From Malachius bipustulatus (lineage: Eukaryota; Arthropoda; Insecta; Coleoptera; Melyridae): a stretch of DNA of 64,000 nucleotides. The notes under the pieces are model-generated. The model made no database searches. It was given only the letters and a program-made list of their open reading frames with translations, and was not told the origin of the DNA. This document shows, one piece after another, positions 23,685 through 35,775 of the stretch. Each line of letters opens with the position of its first letter. Position 1 is the stretch's first letter. The position numbers and the translations under genes are program-made. The DNA lies in the NCBI GenBank assembly GCA_910589415.1, contig OU342630.1:75326186-75390185 (forward strand), in the 5' to 3' direction.

Positions 23685-24853
23685 TTGAGCTCGGTGAAGT
23701 TGGCACCCCTAAGTGAGAATACAAGCGGAAGTAAAAATTAGTGTCCCTGAATATACCAGAATCTGCCCATACGTGGTCATGTTTCTGATTGGTTAGCCGC
23801 TTCGGCGTCCATGTTTATCCTTTTAGCTCCAGGGCGTACCATAATTTTAAGAGCAACAAAAAAATTCAAATCAACATTTCCGGATATATTTCATCACACC
23901 AAAATTAGAAAGAATAATAAACATTTTACTGAATTGCGAAGTTAAATAGATGTTAGATAGTTTAGTACTGTAATAATGGGGACCAATGATATACCATACA
24001 AATAAATTAATAAAACCCTCACATTAAAAGGGTTATAATTTAACCCTTGTAAAATTCCTTAACCAGCGCGGCATTTATTGACCTGACTAATAATTATTCT
24101 TCTATTCATCTATAGATTTATGGACGTTAAACACCCATTACCTTCTTTGAAGTGGCAAGACGACTTCATATTTGAAAATAATATTCTTTATAATATGATA
24201 GTTTGATGGTTTTGGTCGAGGTATTGGGTATTGAATAATATTTATTGATAATTTTGCTTTGTAAATAAATGAAAACATCAGTTCTTGAACTTGACCACAT
24301 TCAATATTATTTATTATTACATAGGAAAACAAAGTAAAACAAGAGATAACGTGGAAACGATTTACCCACCCCTTGAATGTGCGTAGGTATTTGTCAATAA
24401 TTTTTATATGGAATACGATTTCCCAGGATTTGTACACGTTTGGTACAATGGAAATTTTCGTTTGTTCATCCCACAATAACAATAAGTAGATAAGTTTACA
24501 AAGAGTTTCAGTGCCTAGAGCACTTCCCAAAGCAGCACCAAAAAAAAAAAATTTGGTGCTGCTGTATTTTTTTTTTTTAATTTTTGAAAACGTTTCTTTG
24601 AGGGGAAGACGAACGAAAACTTCAGGTGGACAAATCGGTGGACAAACGTATCCTGTTTGAAAATTATAGGTAGAGAAATATGCTCAAGAGGCGGTGCTAA
24701 TAAAAAATAATAATTTTGACGTAACTTTTGTTGAATGGACAAATGAAAAAAATTAAAATTGTTGAACAAACGTAGATAAATGTGAACAAACATTATAATA
24801 TTAGAATTTTATACAAATTCCCACTTAGGGGTGCTAACTTCACTGAGCTTCGA
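23685..24853. mobile_element. MITE, family A copy 2 (about 1.17 kb)
   Basis: The left end GAGCTCGGTGAAGTTGGCAC, then CCCTAAGTGAGAAT, and the right end (reverse complement GAAGCTCAGTGAAGTTAGCA, then CCCCTAAGTGGGAAT) are inverted copies of the same terminus seen at 8047-8495. The interior has a 14-bp palindrome around an A-tract (CAGCACCAAA...TTTGGTGCTG, about 24533-24563) and CAAACGT/GGACAAA short repeats like copy 1. Minus-strand frames in it (24138-24530, 24515-24793) look like AT-driven noise. Confidence 0.75.
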
Positions 24854-25233
24854 TATTGCGTGTTGTTGATAATGATTGAACCAAATAAACCTAAGACTAT
24901 TGAGAAAAATGCCAAACAAGGAAATATACATATAAGTTAGGGTAGTTATTCAGAGCAGTAGGTAGAGTCCAAAGACGAGGTTGAAGTGGATGTCGCTGCA
25001 CTGCGTATGTTCAAACTGCAAATCCTATCAATGTCATAGAATTGCCTGCCATTGATAGCTCTCCATAGTTACAAAATTAACCAAATGCGCATTATATGGT
25101 AAATACCGAGGTTAATTAACATTTTAAGACTCTTTTTTACTGGTCGACTTGTCGAATCTGCAAAGCACGTTTTAATTGTGATTATAAAACCATATTCTGA
25201 ACATAATAGTTATTACTAACAAGATTTTCTTAC

Positions 25234-27440
25234 GAAAATGTTGGCCTGCCGGCGGCGTCGGGCCTTCGGCCCTCCATGGCGGGCCTTCGGCCCGCAGTGT
25301 CAGTAGATCCCAGTCAAAGTTGAAATTTGTCATCAGTTGTTTTTTTTTTAATTGCAGTTTTTCTGTATCAGTACGGCCCTGAAAGCAGTAGATTCCCCGT
25401 CAAAGTTAACGCCTGCCACCTCCTTTTTTGTGACTATTTTTTCTATATCGCTCCTGAAGGACCAATATGTGAACTTACGAAAATTCGCGTGGAAGTTATA
25501 GATTCGCGTAAAAAGTTACTTTCGTGTTAGTTTGAGTCGAGGGTGGGGGACGTGACTCTTTTCTTAGCCACACGCGAGTACCTCCGTGATCTTATTTGAA
25601 TCACCGCGAACAGATTTACATCGAAAAATGTGCGAAAGACCATTGAAAATTTTCGCTTCCAAAACCGACTTTGGCCGAATCGCACGCCATTTTATTAAAA
25701 TCGTTCAAACAAAGTCGGCGGTTATATTAAATTATATTAAACAGAAGGTAATATATGCAACTGAAGCAAATTAGTGCACGACATTTGAACTCTTACCGGA
25801 AAGTCAATTTTTGCGAACGTAAACTTTGAAATTTCGTCAAAATACTCGGCCATTTTCGATCCGTTGTAGCGTCGCCATTTTTGAAACTTCAGCGAAAAAA
25901 AATGAAAATTGTGACAAAAGAATTCTTCGACTACCAAGCGCACGTCATCCCCGAGTCTCTGTACCCGGAAATTGCGAAGAAAAAAATTTCCGAATTTTTG
26001 CTAATTTTCTCGTATTTTTCAGTGCGCATTTTTTCAAATTTTAATACAATAATCACTTCAAATTATTAGTGAAAGACTAATAGTACGTCGCAATTAATTG
26101 TAAAAACAATTATTAAAAAAATGCATAAGAAAAAACAGAAATTAAGCCGTTACCCGAACAGTAGCCGCGCATATATTATTATGGTTACCTATACCTACCG
26201 GACGTAATGATAATAATAGCGGGGACGATCAGCGAACGAGGCCGGCTTCGACGGGTCAAGAAGACACGAGCCGTCGCCGGCATTGCCGGGAACGTACCTA
26301 CCTAGTACATATTGATTTCTTAAAATTGTCATATCTTCGTTTTTAAAAGACCAATGTGGATAATTTTTTCACAGTCATTTTGGCAAATCAATTGTCGTTG
26401 CGACTGTCCTTCTAACTTTCCCAATCGTTCATAAAGAATAAGACAAAAAAAATAAAAAAGGATTAATTTATCGTATTTTTAATAAAAATAAAAGTGTAAG
26501 CTAATTTTCGAGCAGCGAAAAACTTTTTTATTTTCAGTTTAAAGTACATACATAATCGAGATGAAATAAAGTCGAGACTTCAAATTATGTGTTGAAGAAA
26601 AAAATTTTTACATAAGTTGAACTATGTCGTCGATGGAGGGAGATATATTCGAAACACGTCTGAACCGTCTCAATGTCCTGCCGAAGTTTTTCCGAATTTT
26701 GACAGTTTTTCCAACGGTTAAGGAAAAAAACTATATCCATCTTTTTTGTAGGTAAAGGGCGTCTCTATCATAAAGCTTTGTTATATTCCCGATCGGTCGA
26801 ATAAATTTTGAAAAAATTTTGAAAAAACCGAAAAATCATGCGAAAAGAGTATATTCCATTCTTTGAGGGCCGATTACCGCTCACCTAATTATTTTTTCGA
26901 AAAACGATCTCTACAAAGTTTGTACGTCCATTCTTTCCCTAAGTAACTGCACTAGCAGAATCTGTCCGCGATGTACCGTTACCGAGAAACGAGTCCTTAT
27001 GTCGGGACGTTGCAAAAAAAAGTACGGCCCTGAAAGGGGTTCTTAAAATTCTCGGATCCGGCCCATTTTCAATAGGTCGTATTTGGGGGTCCCCAGGTAC
27101 GTCCCCACCAAGTTTCATCCCGATCGGTACAACTTTCGGACACTTAGAGTGTTTCCTAGCAGATTCCCGAAAAAACCCGAAATTCCCGAAAAAAAGACAC
27201 TTCCCGGTAACGGATCCCGCTCATTTTCAATAGGCATCGCGGGACCGTGCGCCTCTTCGATCGAGCCAAATTTCATCTTTCCCAGATGAAAACCGGCGGC
27301 TGTAGAGTGTTTCCTAGAAAAGCGAACAGACCCACAGACCGAGCGACAGAGATTTTAGCGGCGATACTTTCCAGATACTTACTCAAAATTAATAAAATTT
27401 ATATTTTCAATATAAATTGTATTATTTTCGTAAGTAATTA
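25234..27440. repeat. Complex composite repeat of unknown class
   Basis: A roughly 2.2-kb block is distinct from its surroundings. It starts with a GC-rich patch with two GGGCCTTCGGCCC-type palindromes (25256-25293), then three diverged units that each contain GTAGATTCCC-like and GTCAAAGTT strings (25300-25520). A CpG-rich patch follows at 26200-26300. At 27048-27330 come two tandem units that each begin CGGATCC(G/C)GCnCATTTTCAATAGG, contain AAGTTTCATC or AAATTTCATC and end TAGAGTGTTTCCTAG. The last is followed by ACAGACCCACAGACCGAGCGACAGA. Such TTTCATCxxGATCGG...CAGACAGA strings are common near the ends of arthropod dispersed repeats. No protein was recognised. Confidence 0.45.
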
Positions 27441-27989
27441 TTAATTGTATGGTTTAACAGGTTGCCGTAGAACTTTAAATAAGATCCATTATTTTTATTC
27501 AAACTGTGAGAAATTTTATGAGAATGATTACACCGAGGATTACTTGAACTAAAGTGATGCACCTCTTTGGATTCCGTTGTATACTTAGAGCCTTTGGATG
27601 CATAAGACGCCGAACGGAGACCTGGATACTATTTGGCAGAACACCTTCCCATTTATCCAGAGGTAAAGCTAACGTTTATTGTTTATTTTCTGGCCTCTTT
27701 AGAAACTGGGATTTAGGATCATAGAACCCTGCAAACTGATAGAGATGAAGACATACTTTGTTGTTTACCTGATGAAATACATACAATAAAATATTGCCTT
27801 ACATTTTAGACTGTGATTTTTTGTAATGTGAGGAATAAACAAACTGGTTATAACTGATTCGATTGTCAATTCGTTTGACAACGTTTGACCGTTCTCTGTT
27901 GTGTAAATTGTGTAAATGGTGGCCTTTTATTGCTCATTCGTTAAAATATCGTTTGATCACGTTTCACCATTCAATTATTTTGTTTAAAA

Positions 27990-28295
27990 TTGGGAACTGC
28001 CCGTTTAACTTGCATAGAAATGTGAACTTAGTAGGAACGAAAAATACAAAAAATCGTAATTTTTTTCTGGACGTGGTCAAACAAAATTATTGGGTGGGCA
28101 AACTTAGTAAAACGATGGTCGAATGGCGTGAGAAAGTTTCGACCCTCGGAAACTAACCGTTTAGCTTCCAGAGAAATGTGAAATTGGCGGGATGGGGGAT
28201 GGGAAAATAATTTTTTTTTTCTGAACATGATCAAACAAAATTATTAGGTGATAAACGTGGTCAAACGATGGTCAGTCGAATGCTTTATAGCATTT
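27990..28295. repeat. Two tandem units of about 150 bp, CAAACG-rich
   Basis: Unit 1 (about 27990-28145) and unit 2 (about 28146-28295) share ordered blocks: AACTnnCCGTTTAnCTT, AGAAATGTGAA, a TTTTTTTCTG run, GTGATCAAACAAAATTATT-like, GGTnnnnAAACnTnGT and AAACGATGGTC. Related CAAACG/GGTCAAAC strings occur inside the family A MITEs, so this may be a relative or fragment. Confidence 0.55.
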
Positions 28296-29280
28296 TGTTT
28301 TTCTCGTCTTTTTCCGGCTGAATTAACGAAGCTTAAGCGGAGGCCGAGGCGGAGGCAGTCAAGTCAAATCAAACTCACGATTTTGCTTGGGCTGCGTCGC
28401 CAGCGGTCTTCATCTCTTACTCGTAGTTATATGAAAAAACAAATCTAGGAAAAAATACATAATGTACTTTTTATAAAAAATTAATGATTATATTTTTGGA
28501 ACTCTTTGATTTTTTTTTACTTTTGCTCTTAAGGCATGAAATCCAAGGGTTGAAGTATCAATTAATCTCGCACCTTGTCATTAACTACTGTAGACATGGT
28601 ATTAAAATAATGGATTAATGAACCTTAACAAAACATCCTTGTAAACTGCTAAACACTGTTCACTCTTTCCTCTAATTAGCGGGGGTAAATATTGTGCTCT
28701 ACTATGTATTGCGGGTTTACAGGACACAACGCTTTAGTAATGTGCCATTCAATTAAACACGACGGCCTTATTATTTTACGTGTACGTGAATGTGGTGATA
28801 ATACACTATAACTATAATCACAACCAGTAAATAGACGCGATGCATAGAACTAGTGAGGGTAGTAAAATTAGTAATTTCCACTAACTAAATAGAGGACGCA
28901 CATAGGCAATTGATAACATAATAATCCTTAATTCTGTTACTGTTCTATCAAATCTGTCATTAGCACAGATGGGGGAGAATTCGTTAGTAATAGTAATTTT
29001 GATTCATGTAGAAATGCCAATTTCGTTATTTGTAATTAATTATTACTCACAAAACTAAACGATTCATTAATTATTAGTAGACAAGTAATTTATTACAATT
29101 CTGAATATTTGAAATAAACAACGAAAATATTACTTATGAAACTGTATTATTTTTTCCATGCCCTACTCTGGGTATGAAAAGGTAGCCCAATTTCGATGTT
29201 TTAGTTTTAATAAAAAATCTCCATAAATATAAGATATACAGAAAAATGGATCACGCATCTTCTGCATCCTTTAAAAAAAA

Positions 29281-30040
29281 CACAATTTTTCGATTTTTCG
29301 TTTCCGTTTTTCCGTTCTCTCTCATTTACTAAAAGAATTGGAGCGAAATAATTTACCCTATACATTCTTGAGACAATTTTTTTAAAGGGAGTAGTGGCCT
29401 AGCAATTTATTCAAAAATTTTTTTTATGAGTTATGACATAAAATTATATTTTTTTAAATATAAAACTTTGACATTAGAAAGACGATTTTTCCAATGATAT
29501 GCGATTTATTAATTTTCATTGCTTTTTTGGAAAAAAAAAACACATTCAAATACTTACCTATTCACAATAAATGTTCAAAATGTTGCACATTATTCGCGAC
29601 GCCATAATCCACATCATTTTAAAATTCGTATAATTTTGACGGCGTTATCGATGTGAACATTATAAACTAAATAATTTGATCATATAATTTTTTTTCTTAA
29701 ATCGTTCATAATATTTACTATTAGAGTTTTATGCAAGCGCTTCTTCTATAGGTATATAAAACAGAAAAAAAACTGAAAAAAAAAGTTTTTTGTTTTAAGC
29801 AATGAAAATTAATAAATCCCCATATCATTATAATAGGAAAACATTGTCTTATTCTATAATAATGTCAAATCCAACTACCTATGACTTCCATTTAAAAAAA
29901 ATATAACTTTGTCATAACTCGAATATTAATTTTTTTTTAACTGCATTCCTTTTACAAGAGTGCCTGAAGAATGTGTAAATTATTTCCCGCAAATTCTATT
30001 AGTAAATGAGAGAGAATGGAAAAACGAAAAATCGTGTTGT
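29281..30040. mobile_element. Long-armed foldback element (760 bp)
   Basis: The outer arms CGATTTTTCGTTTnCGTTTT, then TCCnTTCTCTCTCATTTACTAA, pair with their inverse at 29950-30034. The inner arms TTATTAATTTTCATTGCTTT (29505-29524) pair with AAAGCAATGAAAATTAATAA at about 29797-29816. The two arm blocks together span about 250 bp each, leaving a loop of about 250 bp. No coding content was seen. It is classed as a MITE/foldback. Confidence 0.7.
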
Positions 30041-30062
30041 TGTCAATAACTCTAAAACAAAA

Positions 30063-30117
30063 GACAATAACTTTAGTCTCGAACTTAGAAAACTAAGTTC
30101 GAGTCTAAGTTATTGTT
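30063..30117. repeat. Near-perfect 24-bp hairpin with AAAA loop
   Basis: ACAATAACTTTAGTCTCGAA, then CTTAG, a four-base AAAA loop, then CTAAGTTCGAGTCTAAGTTA and TTGT. One bulge and one mismatch interrupt the stem. It lies 23 bp outside the right end of the 29.3-30.0 kb foldback element. Confidence 0.65.
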
Positions 30118-30119
30118 AC

Positions 30120-32890
30120 GACAATAAACTTTGGTTTTCACCGTTGACGATCGAGGATGCGCGGTCCATTTTTCTACATCTGATAATAGTTATCGAGATT
30201 CCCTATTAATATGTACATCGAAATAAAAATCGTATAAAAAATGTATACCTAGATTTAGTCGAGGATTTAGTTGACTTGGTAAACTACACAAAACATACAA
30301 GAAAAACTCACTTCTAGAGAATTTGAGGATTTATTTTATTTTTATTTTTTTATTCTTATAAATTGAAACAACTTGCAATAATTTAGCCAGTTCGAAATTG
30401 AAGACAGAAAAATTAAGCTACTTTGACTAAAAACACGGGTTAATAATTAAAGAGAAATGCAAAATATTTTGGCTTGGATTTTGGCCTCTCAAAAAATTTT
30501 GTACGTACGTGACAATACCTTGGGAATACTGGAAATAGTGATGGATATAAAGTGAAAATAGCATAAATAAAATGAAAATATGTAGTGGGAATAAAATAGA
30601 AGTAATGGATTCAAAGTGGAATAGTGAAAATAATTAATAACCTCGAATGTAACCTACCTACACTTTTTTATAGTGAGCACCCCCTCGTTATTTACACAAT
30701 AAGTTTATTATATTTTGAGTGCCATTTGAAATTTTGATTTGACCTAATTATTATTATGTTAGTTATTTTTTCTAAAGCAATTTAAAAGTTTAAATTTTGA
30801 TCATTTTTGTAAAGTAAAACCGCCGCTGTGGTTCTCCCTACCAACGGTTTTTCAAAGGACCAGACTCGACATCGGGTTATTAAAATATCAAAAGCCAAAG
30901 TTGGTTGGCTACAAACAATGTTAACGATATGCATCATGATTTATGCACTTTATTGTTACAAGTCAGTTAATTAATCACGAAGTTAATCTCGAGATTAAAA
31001 TTTTCATTCACATTCTTACCCCGTGAATTAATAACGTTAAACGTCAGCTCATAGCTATAGTAAGACGAATAACGAAGGAACGCCCGCCGACACCGGAAAC
31101 GGGCTATGAGAAGCTCCAATTTTCATCCGGTGCCCGTTCACTCACAAGGTAACAGCTTTGTTAGGTAGATGGCTCTGTACGTTTACCTGGATCTTCTATT
31201 CTGCTACCTTATTAAGCCGACGCCAGACCACTGAAATATGCATCCTGCCAGTTGTACTCAGCGTTGCCAACTTCAATCGACTGCCGCTACTCATGATCGT
31301 TTATAAATTAATAATAGTATTATAGTCTTATACAAATTTCCGAAAATTTTATTATCTCGAATATATAAGTTGGATTCCTTTTACTTTTACATACTTTCCA
31401 ACTCTATACATCCTAATTATAATTACCTTCCAATTATTAGAATGTTCTAGGTACACAGATCTCGACACAGATGCCTCCTACATACTCGTAAAAAAAATTA
31501 AAAATACCAATTTCGTAAGCAAGAGGTGAAATGTCTAATCTAACAATGTAAGTATTTTGATGTTGTAATAAATTTGACTTTTACCTATACTAAGCCATGT
31601 TGATAGTTGTTCAGCAAAAACAATTTAATGCCCATGCCATTAAAACCTGTGCCACAAAGACCTTATTGGGAAAGCTCTTTGGTTGCACGGATTTGGGATT
31701 AAAATGCAGATTTCATTAATATGCAGTGACAAGCATAATGAATAATAAAACGTACTTAGAGGTAGAGGGAATATTTCGAGGAATATTTATTATATCTAGA
31801 GGAACAGTGAGTATAGTCTTATCGTATAATAAATCGAGTAATAAAACTGAATTTAAAACACAACAAAAATTCTATATTACTGTTATATTTAAATGCTTAT
31901 AAGTATAAGACATTTCACCTTTGTAATTCATTAAATTCTGTAGAAACTCCACTCACTTGGCAACAGTGTTAATCTTCTACGTTTTCAGGGAACAAGAACA
32001 AAATGAGACTCTATTGCAGTGCCGTTCTGACTTGGACATGTATGTATGAGAAGGAAGTGCATTTCAAAGACTTTCATTTGACTCGCCTCGCCTTTCTAAA
32101 GTGTAATGAATAATTTCAAATTTTTCTAGGAGTACCTAATAATGATGGAGCGAGTGATTCCATGGAAATTATCCTCCTATTTTATTTTCGTTCCTTATTT
32201 TCAAGATAGGTCTTCCGAGAGGTCTTCGTATTTGCTCTATGCATATAGCGAGCACGACTCCACTACCTATTTTACATTATTAATCTTTTGGTTACTAAAA
32301 ATATACATTTTACGGGAGCGTTTCCAGGAATTACCAAATGAAAAGATTCAACATTGCTTTTAGAATCAGAATCGCTAGATGAAAGGAGCACATATCTTTA
32401 AAGTTTTAGAGGAAAAAGCAATGGATCTCGTCCAATTTTCGAATTAAGATAAAAGGTACATTTATGAACTTTATTACAGAAATTATGCACAAAATACTTA
32501 AAAGACGGGAGCCGAGCGGAGCGATCCGAACGCGGGTCATACCTAATTATTGTGGGGCGGGAAATGCATGAACACGAATTCACGCGACTCAATTTGTGCA
32601 TTTCTCCCTACGCAATTTAATTATGTACTTCTTATGTCCAGCTCTCGGACCACTGACGGGACCAGCGTTGATCTTTAAACACCTCGGTGAACATCTTTAT
32701 AATGTTGAATGTGGAATGTGATAGTTTATAGATTCTTACTCACTACAATAATTACCACTTTGAAAATTAGCTGCAAAAAAGTTTTTACTCGGTTTTAATC
32801 TCGGTTTTAACCCTAAGAAAATTTTTCAATCATAATTTCTTGTAACATCCTCGAAAAAATTAAATAAACATGGCGAATTAGTCTCTGGTA
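30120..32890. other. No recognised gene
   Basis: AT-rich DNA. A reverse-oriented degenerate CACTATTTCC repeat lies at 30530-30640. A moderately GC-rich stretch lies at 31060-31270 with no coding pattern that I recognise. Small inverted repeats around 32560-32610 are weak. Confidence 0.4.
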
Positions 32891-32896
32891 TTTATT

Positions 32897-33527
32897 ATGT
32901 CCGCCGGAGTGTTCGCTGATTTAGGTTGCGTGAATGTGCGTCGAGAAGCATTCAAACGAGCATCATTTTCTTATTGTGAAAATGCACCGCAAAATTTGGA
33001 AAGTTCCCTGGAAACAATTCGCAAATCACAAAAAACTTTTGGTCGCAAGATTGCGCCAAATAAATCGGCAGTTCGCCGTTTAATTAAAAAATTTGAGACA
33101 AAATTTACGCTGGTGGATGAGACGCACTGTTCGTTTCCATCCTGATTCCTGAATCCAAGAATTAACCATTACCAGACCCAGTCTACAACGAATTTTGATA
33201 AGAGAGCTTCATTTGTACAAGAAAGTTCAATTGACGCAAGAACTCAAGCCAATGGACTTCAGAGTTGATAGAATATGTTTTTTCAACAAAACAGTGCCAC
33301 CTGAAATACAGAACGCGAAACACTCGGCGAAACAAGGATTAGGTTACTCAGGACCAAACTTCCAGACCGCGTAATCTCTCAAATTTGGCGATCAAAATTG
33401 GCCATCAAGATCGTGAGATCTAACGCCGATTGACTCTTGACAGTTTGAACGTCTTGAAGAAGTCTCAAATTATTATACGAAAACGGTTCAGTGATGGCCA
33501 TATGCCGGACGTTATATTTTATGTTTA
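32897..33527 (+). pseudogene. Decayed Tc1/mariner-class transposase (internally deleted)
   Basis: Several frames together keep the order of a widespread insect IS630/mariner-class transposase. The helix-turn-helix region reads KTFGRKIAPNKSAVRRLIKK, then FETKFTLVDE (32.9-33.12 kb). Next come QELTITRPSLQRILIRELHL and YKKVQLTQELKPMDFRVD (33.15-33.27 kb). The region with the first two catalytic aspartates is gone. The third reads WPSRS, stop, DLTPID (about 33.40-33.43 kb), followed by a C-terminus ending GHMPDVIFYV and TAA at about 33525. Multiple stops, frameshifts and a deletion of roughly half the protein show that it is inactive. GGCACCGTAATAC near 33624 may belong to the right terminus, but a left match was not found. 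Confidence 0.65.
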
Positions 33528-33639
33528 ATCGCAATTAACTCTTCACGTTGACATAAAAATATTTTGCTTAATTCGGAATAGAATGTACTTTTTTTGGAAA
33601 TTAAATCCGGCGTTTTTGATTAGGCACCGTAATACATAT

Positions 33640-35075
33640 TTCATTGTTTATAATATGAACAAGCTGCATATTTAAGATCATGAATTTTTGACTTGTACGA
33701 TAAGAAATTGGCTAGGTGGACACATTGACACAATTCCGAGCACAATTCAATCATTTAGTTAGCTCATTATTAGGTGTGTGCAGTAATTTTCATGAATATA
33801 ATGTTTCATTTATTGTCGACTAATTATTCTACTCATTATTGATGAATCAGTGGATTATTATTATTAAGATGAACAAAACAGTGCATTGTAAATGTAAAGA
33901 AATGTCTTCAAGCTTCAAGACAGAAATTGCCTTCTAAATTAACCTTAATGATATAAACCGCAGGTCTGGTAAATGCGAGGGTAAATCACTTTATGTTCGC
34001 TTTTGTCTGTAAATAAAAATTAGCCTTTAGATTTCTTTGTCAGCAGTTATTATAACAAAAAACAATCAAAATTATCTGGGGAGAATTTTTACCTTTGAAT
34101 TCAAAGGTTTTCGGTTTTGATGATAAAACCGAGGATAAAACAGTAGGAGATTAACAAAAAAAAATCTACAGGAATTGTCTGGAATTTTTTTTTAATTGGC
34201 TAGGTAATGTTTATACAACCTTTATTATTGTTACAAACTCGGCTACTTACTTCAGCAAAAAATTTACTATAGTTAATAAAACTTCATTTAAAAAAAATTG
34301 CTTGCCAGTACGCTAAGTAGGTATTTGATTATAAATTATTATTTCACTGATTCGTCAATAAGGACATAACAATAAGGAAAATAAGGACCTAAAATGCAAC
34401 CTACCAATCAAAATATGATGTCAGTTATTATTTTAAGACCAGGTTTATAAAACATGCTATATAAAATATTTTTAGCCACTCTCGCAATAACAAACTACTT
34501 ACTTTTATAACTTTTACCAATATCTCAAAAAGTGAACAAAAATGACCAATAGGTAATGTATATGCGCACTATTTGTTCAAAATCATCCCTAGAACAGATG
34601 GTAAAAGTTTGGCAGTTTCCTCAGGGGAAACCTTGCAGATCTGGAATATATTAATAAGGAAACTTTCAACTCTACCTAACTTTCAACTTGAACTAAGGAA
34701 CGTCAAATAATTCACGACCACAACTACTTGTATTTGTTTCGTAGTACCAAACTAAAACTTTGCTAGGTTCGTACTGGGACTTACTATGGGATTCAGAGAA
34801 GTCTTAATTTTTTAATTTTACACTTTGCCGATAAAGCTGAATTGGCGTTTAGTACCTACACCGTGGGAAATTATAATGAAGCCCAGTATGAATGATTGAT
34901 AGTTGTTCTAGAAGTACAATTTTAAAATTGCAAAATTTCAGAAGAGATCAAACCAGAAAAATTAACGAACAGACCCATAAAGTTTATGCCTCGGTTGCAA
35001 TCCTAATACTCCTAATTAATACACAAGCAATTGGGACTTATCGATAATATGTTGCAAATCTAGTGCATTTTTTGT
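33640..35075. other. No recognised feature
   Basis: AT-rich non-coding DNA without repeats that I could define. Confidence 0.4.
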
Positions 35076-35079
35076 ACGA

Positions 35080-35775
35080 AATTAGCACAACTTTTTGTTA
35101 TTTACGCGATTTCAAATAAACTTGTACCGTAAGTTTGTACGTTTTTTGTGCAAAATTACCGATAAAATTACCTATGTGCGAACTCGGTGTTAAACATTTA
35201 AATTCATAGTTGTGCCTAGCTTGCAGCCAAGTTAGCACAACTTTATTTATTACGCGACATTAATTTAATTGTGCCCAATAAATTTGTGCGTTTTTGTGCA
35301 AAATTGTGTGCACAACTTTCGAAAAATTTTCGTCAATAGTTTTTTTTTCATAATTTTGCTAGCCTCGGTGATAGCTTGAAGCGTGGCTTAAAGCCAAGTT
35401 AGCATAATTTTTTTTTATCACGCGATTTCAGTGAAGCTTTTGCTATAATTTTGTGCTTTTTTGCGCAAATTAAGTGCATAACTTTCGAACAATTTTCAAA
35501 AATAGTTTTTTTATTATCATTGGTGTTTTAGCTTGCAGCCAATTTGGGACAACTTCTTTGTTTATTACTATAATTTTGTCTGTTTTTTTTTTATGCGAAT
35601 ACCGATAATTACGTGCACAGCTTTTGATGAATGGTACTTACGAGGGTACTTAGCGTCGATGGTTTTTTTAATAATAGTTGTAGAAAACAAATTAGCACAA
35701 CTCTTTGGTTTATGATAAGATTTCATTTCAACTTATTTAATTTTGTGCAATTATGTGCAAAAAGATAATGTTAAA
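35080..35775. repeat. Diverged five-unit tandem array, about 150-bp unit
   Basis: Blocks recur in the same order: (A/G)TTAGCACAACTTT, an ACGCGAT(T/A) string, TTGTGC-GTTTTT, TGTGCAAAATT, GTGCACAACTTTCGAA, then TAGTTTTTTTT and GCTTGCAGCCAAG. Unit starts are near 35083, 35229, 35399, 35542 and 35691, giving periods of about 143-170 bp. The units have diverged strongly, so the array is old. It could be a satellite remnant or an internal array of a larger element. It ends in a (TA)-rich simple repeat near 35850. Confidence 0.65.

Noticed and set aside
24138..24793. Minus-strand frames of 130 and 92 codons
   Set aside because: They lie inside a family A MITE, are dominated by F, I, L, K and N from AT-rich sequence and show no motif.
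25256..25293. GGGCCTTCGGCCC palindromes as bacterial terminators or contamination
   Set aside because: No following T-run or bacterial genes; the surroundings are continuous with insect-type DNA and repeat modules.
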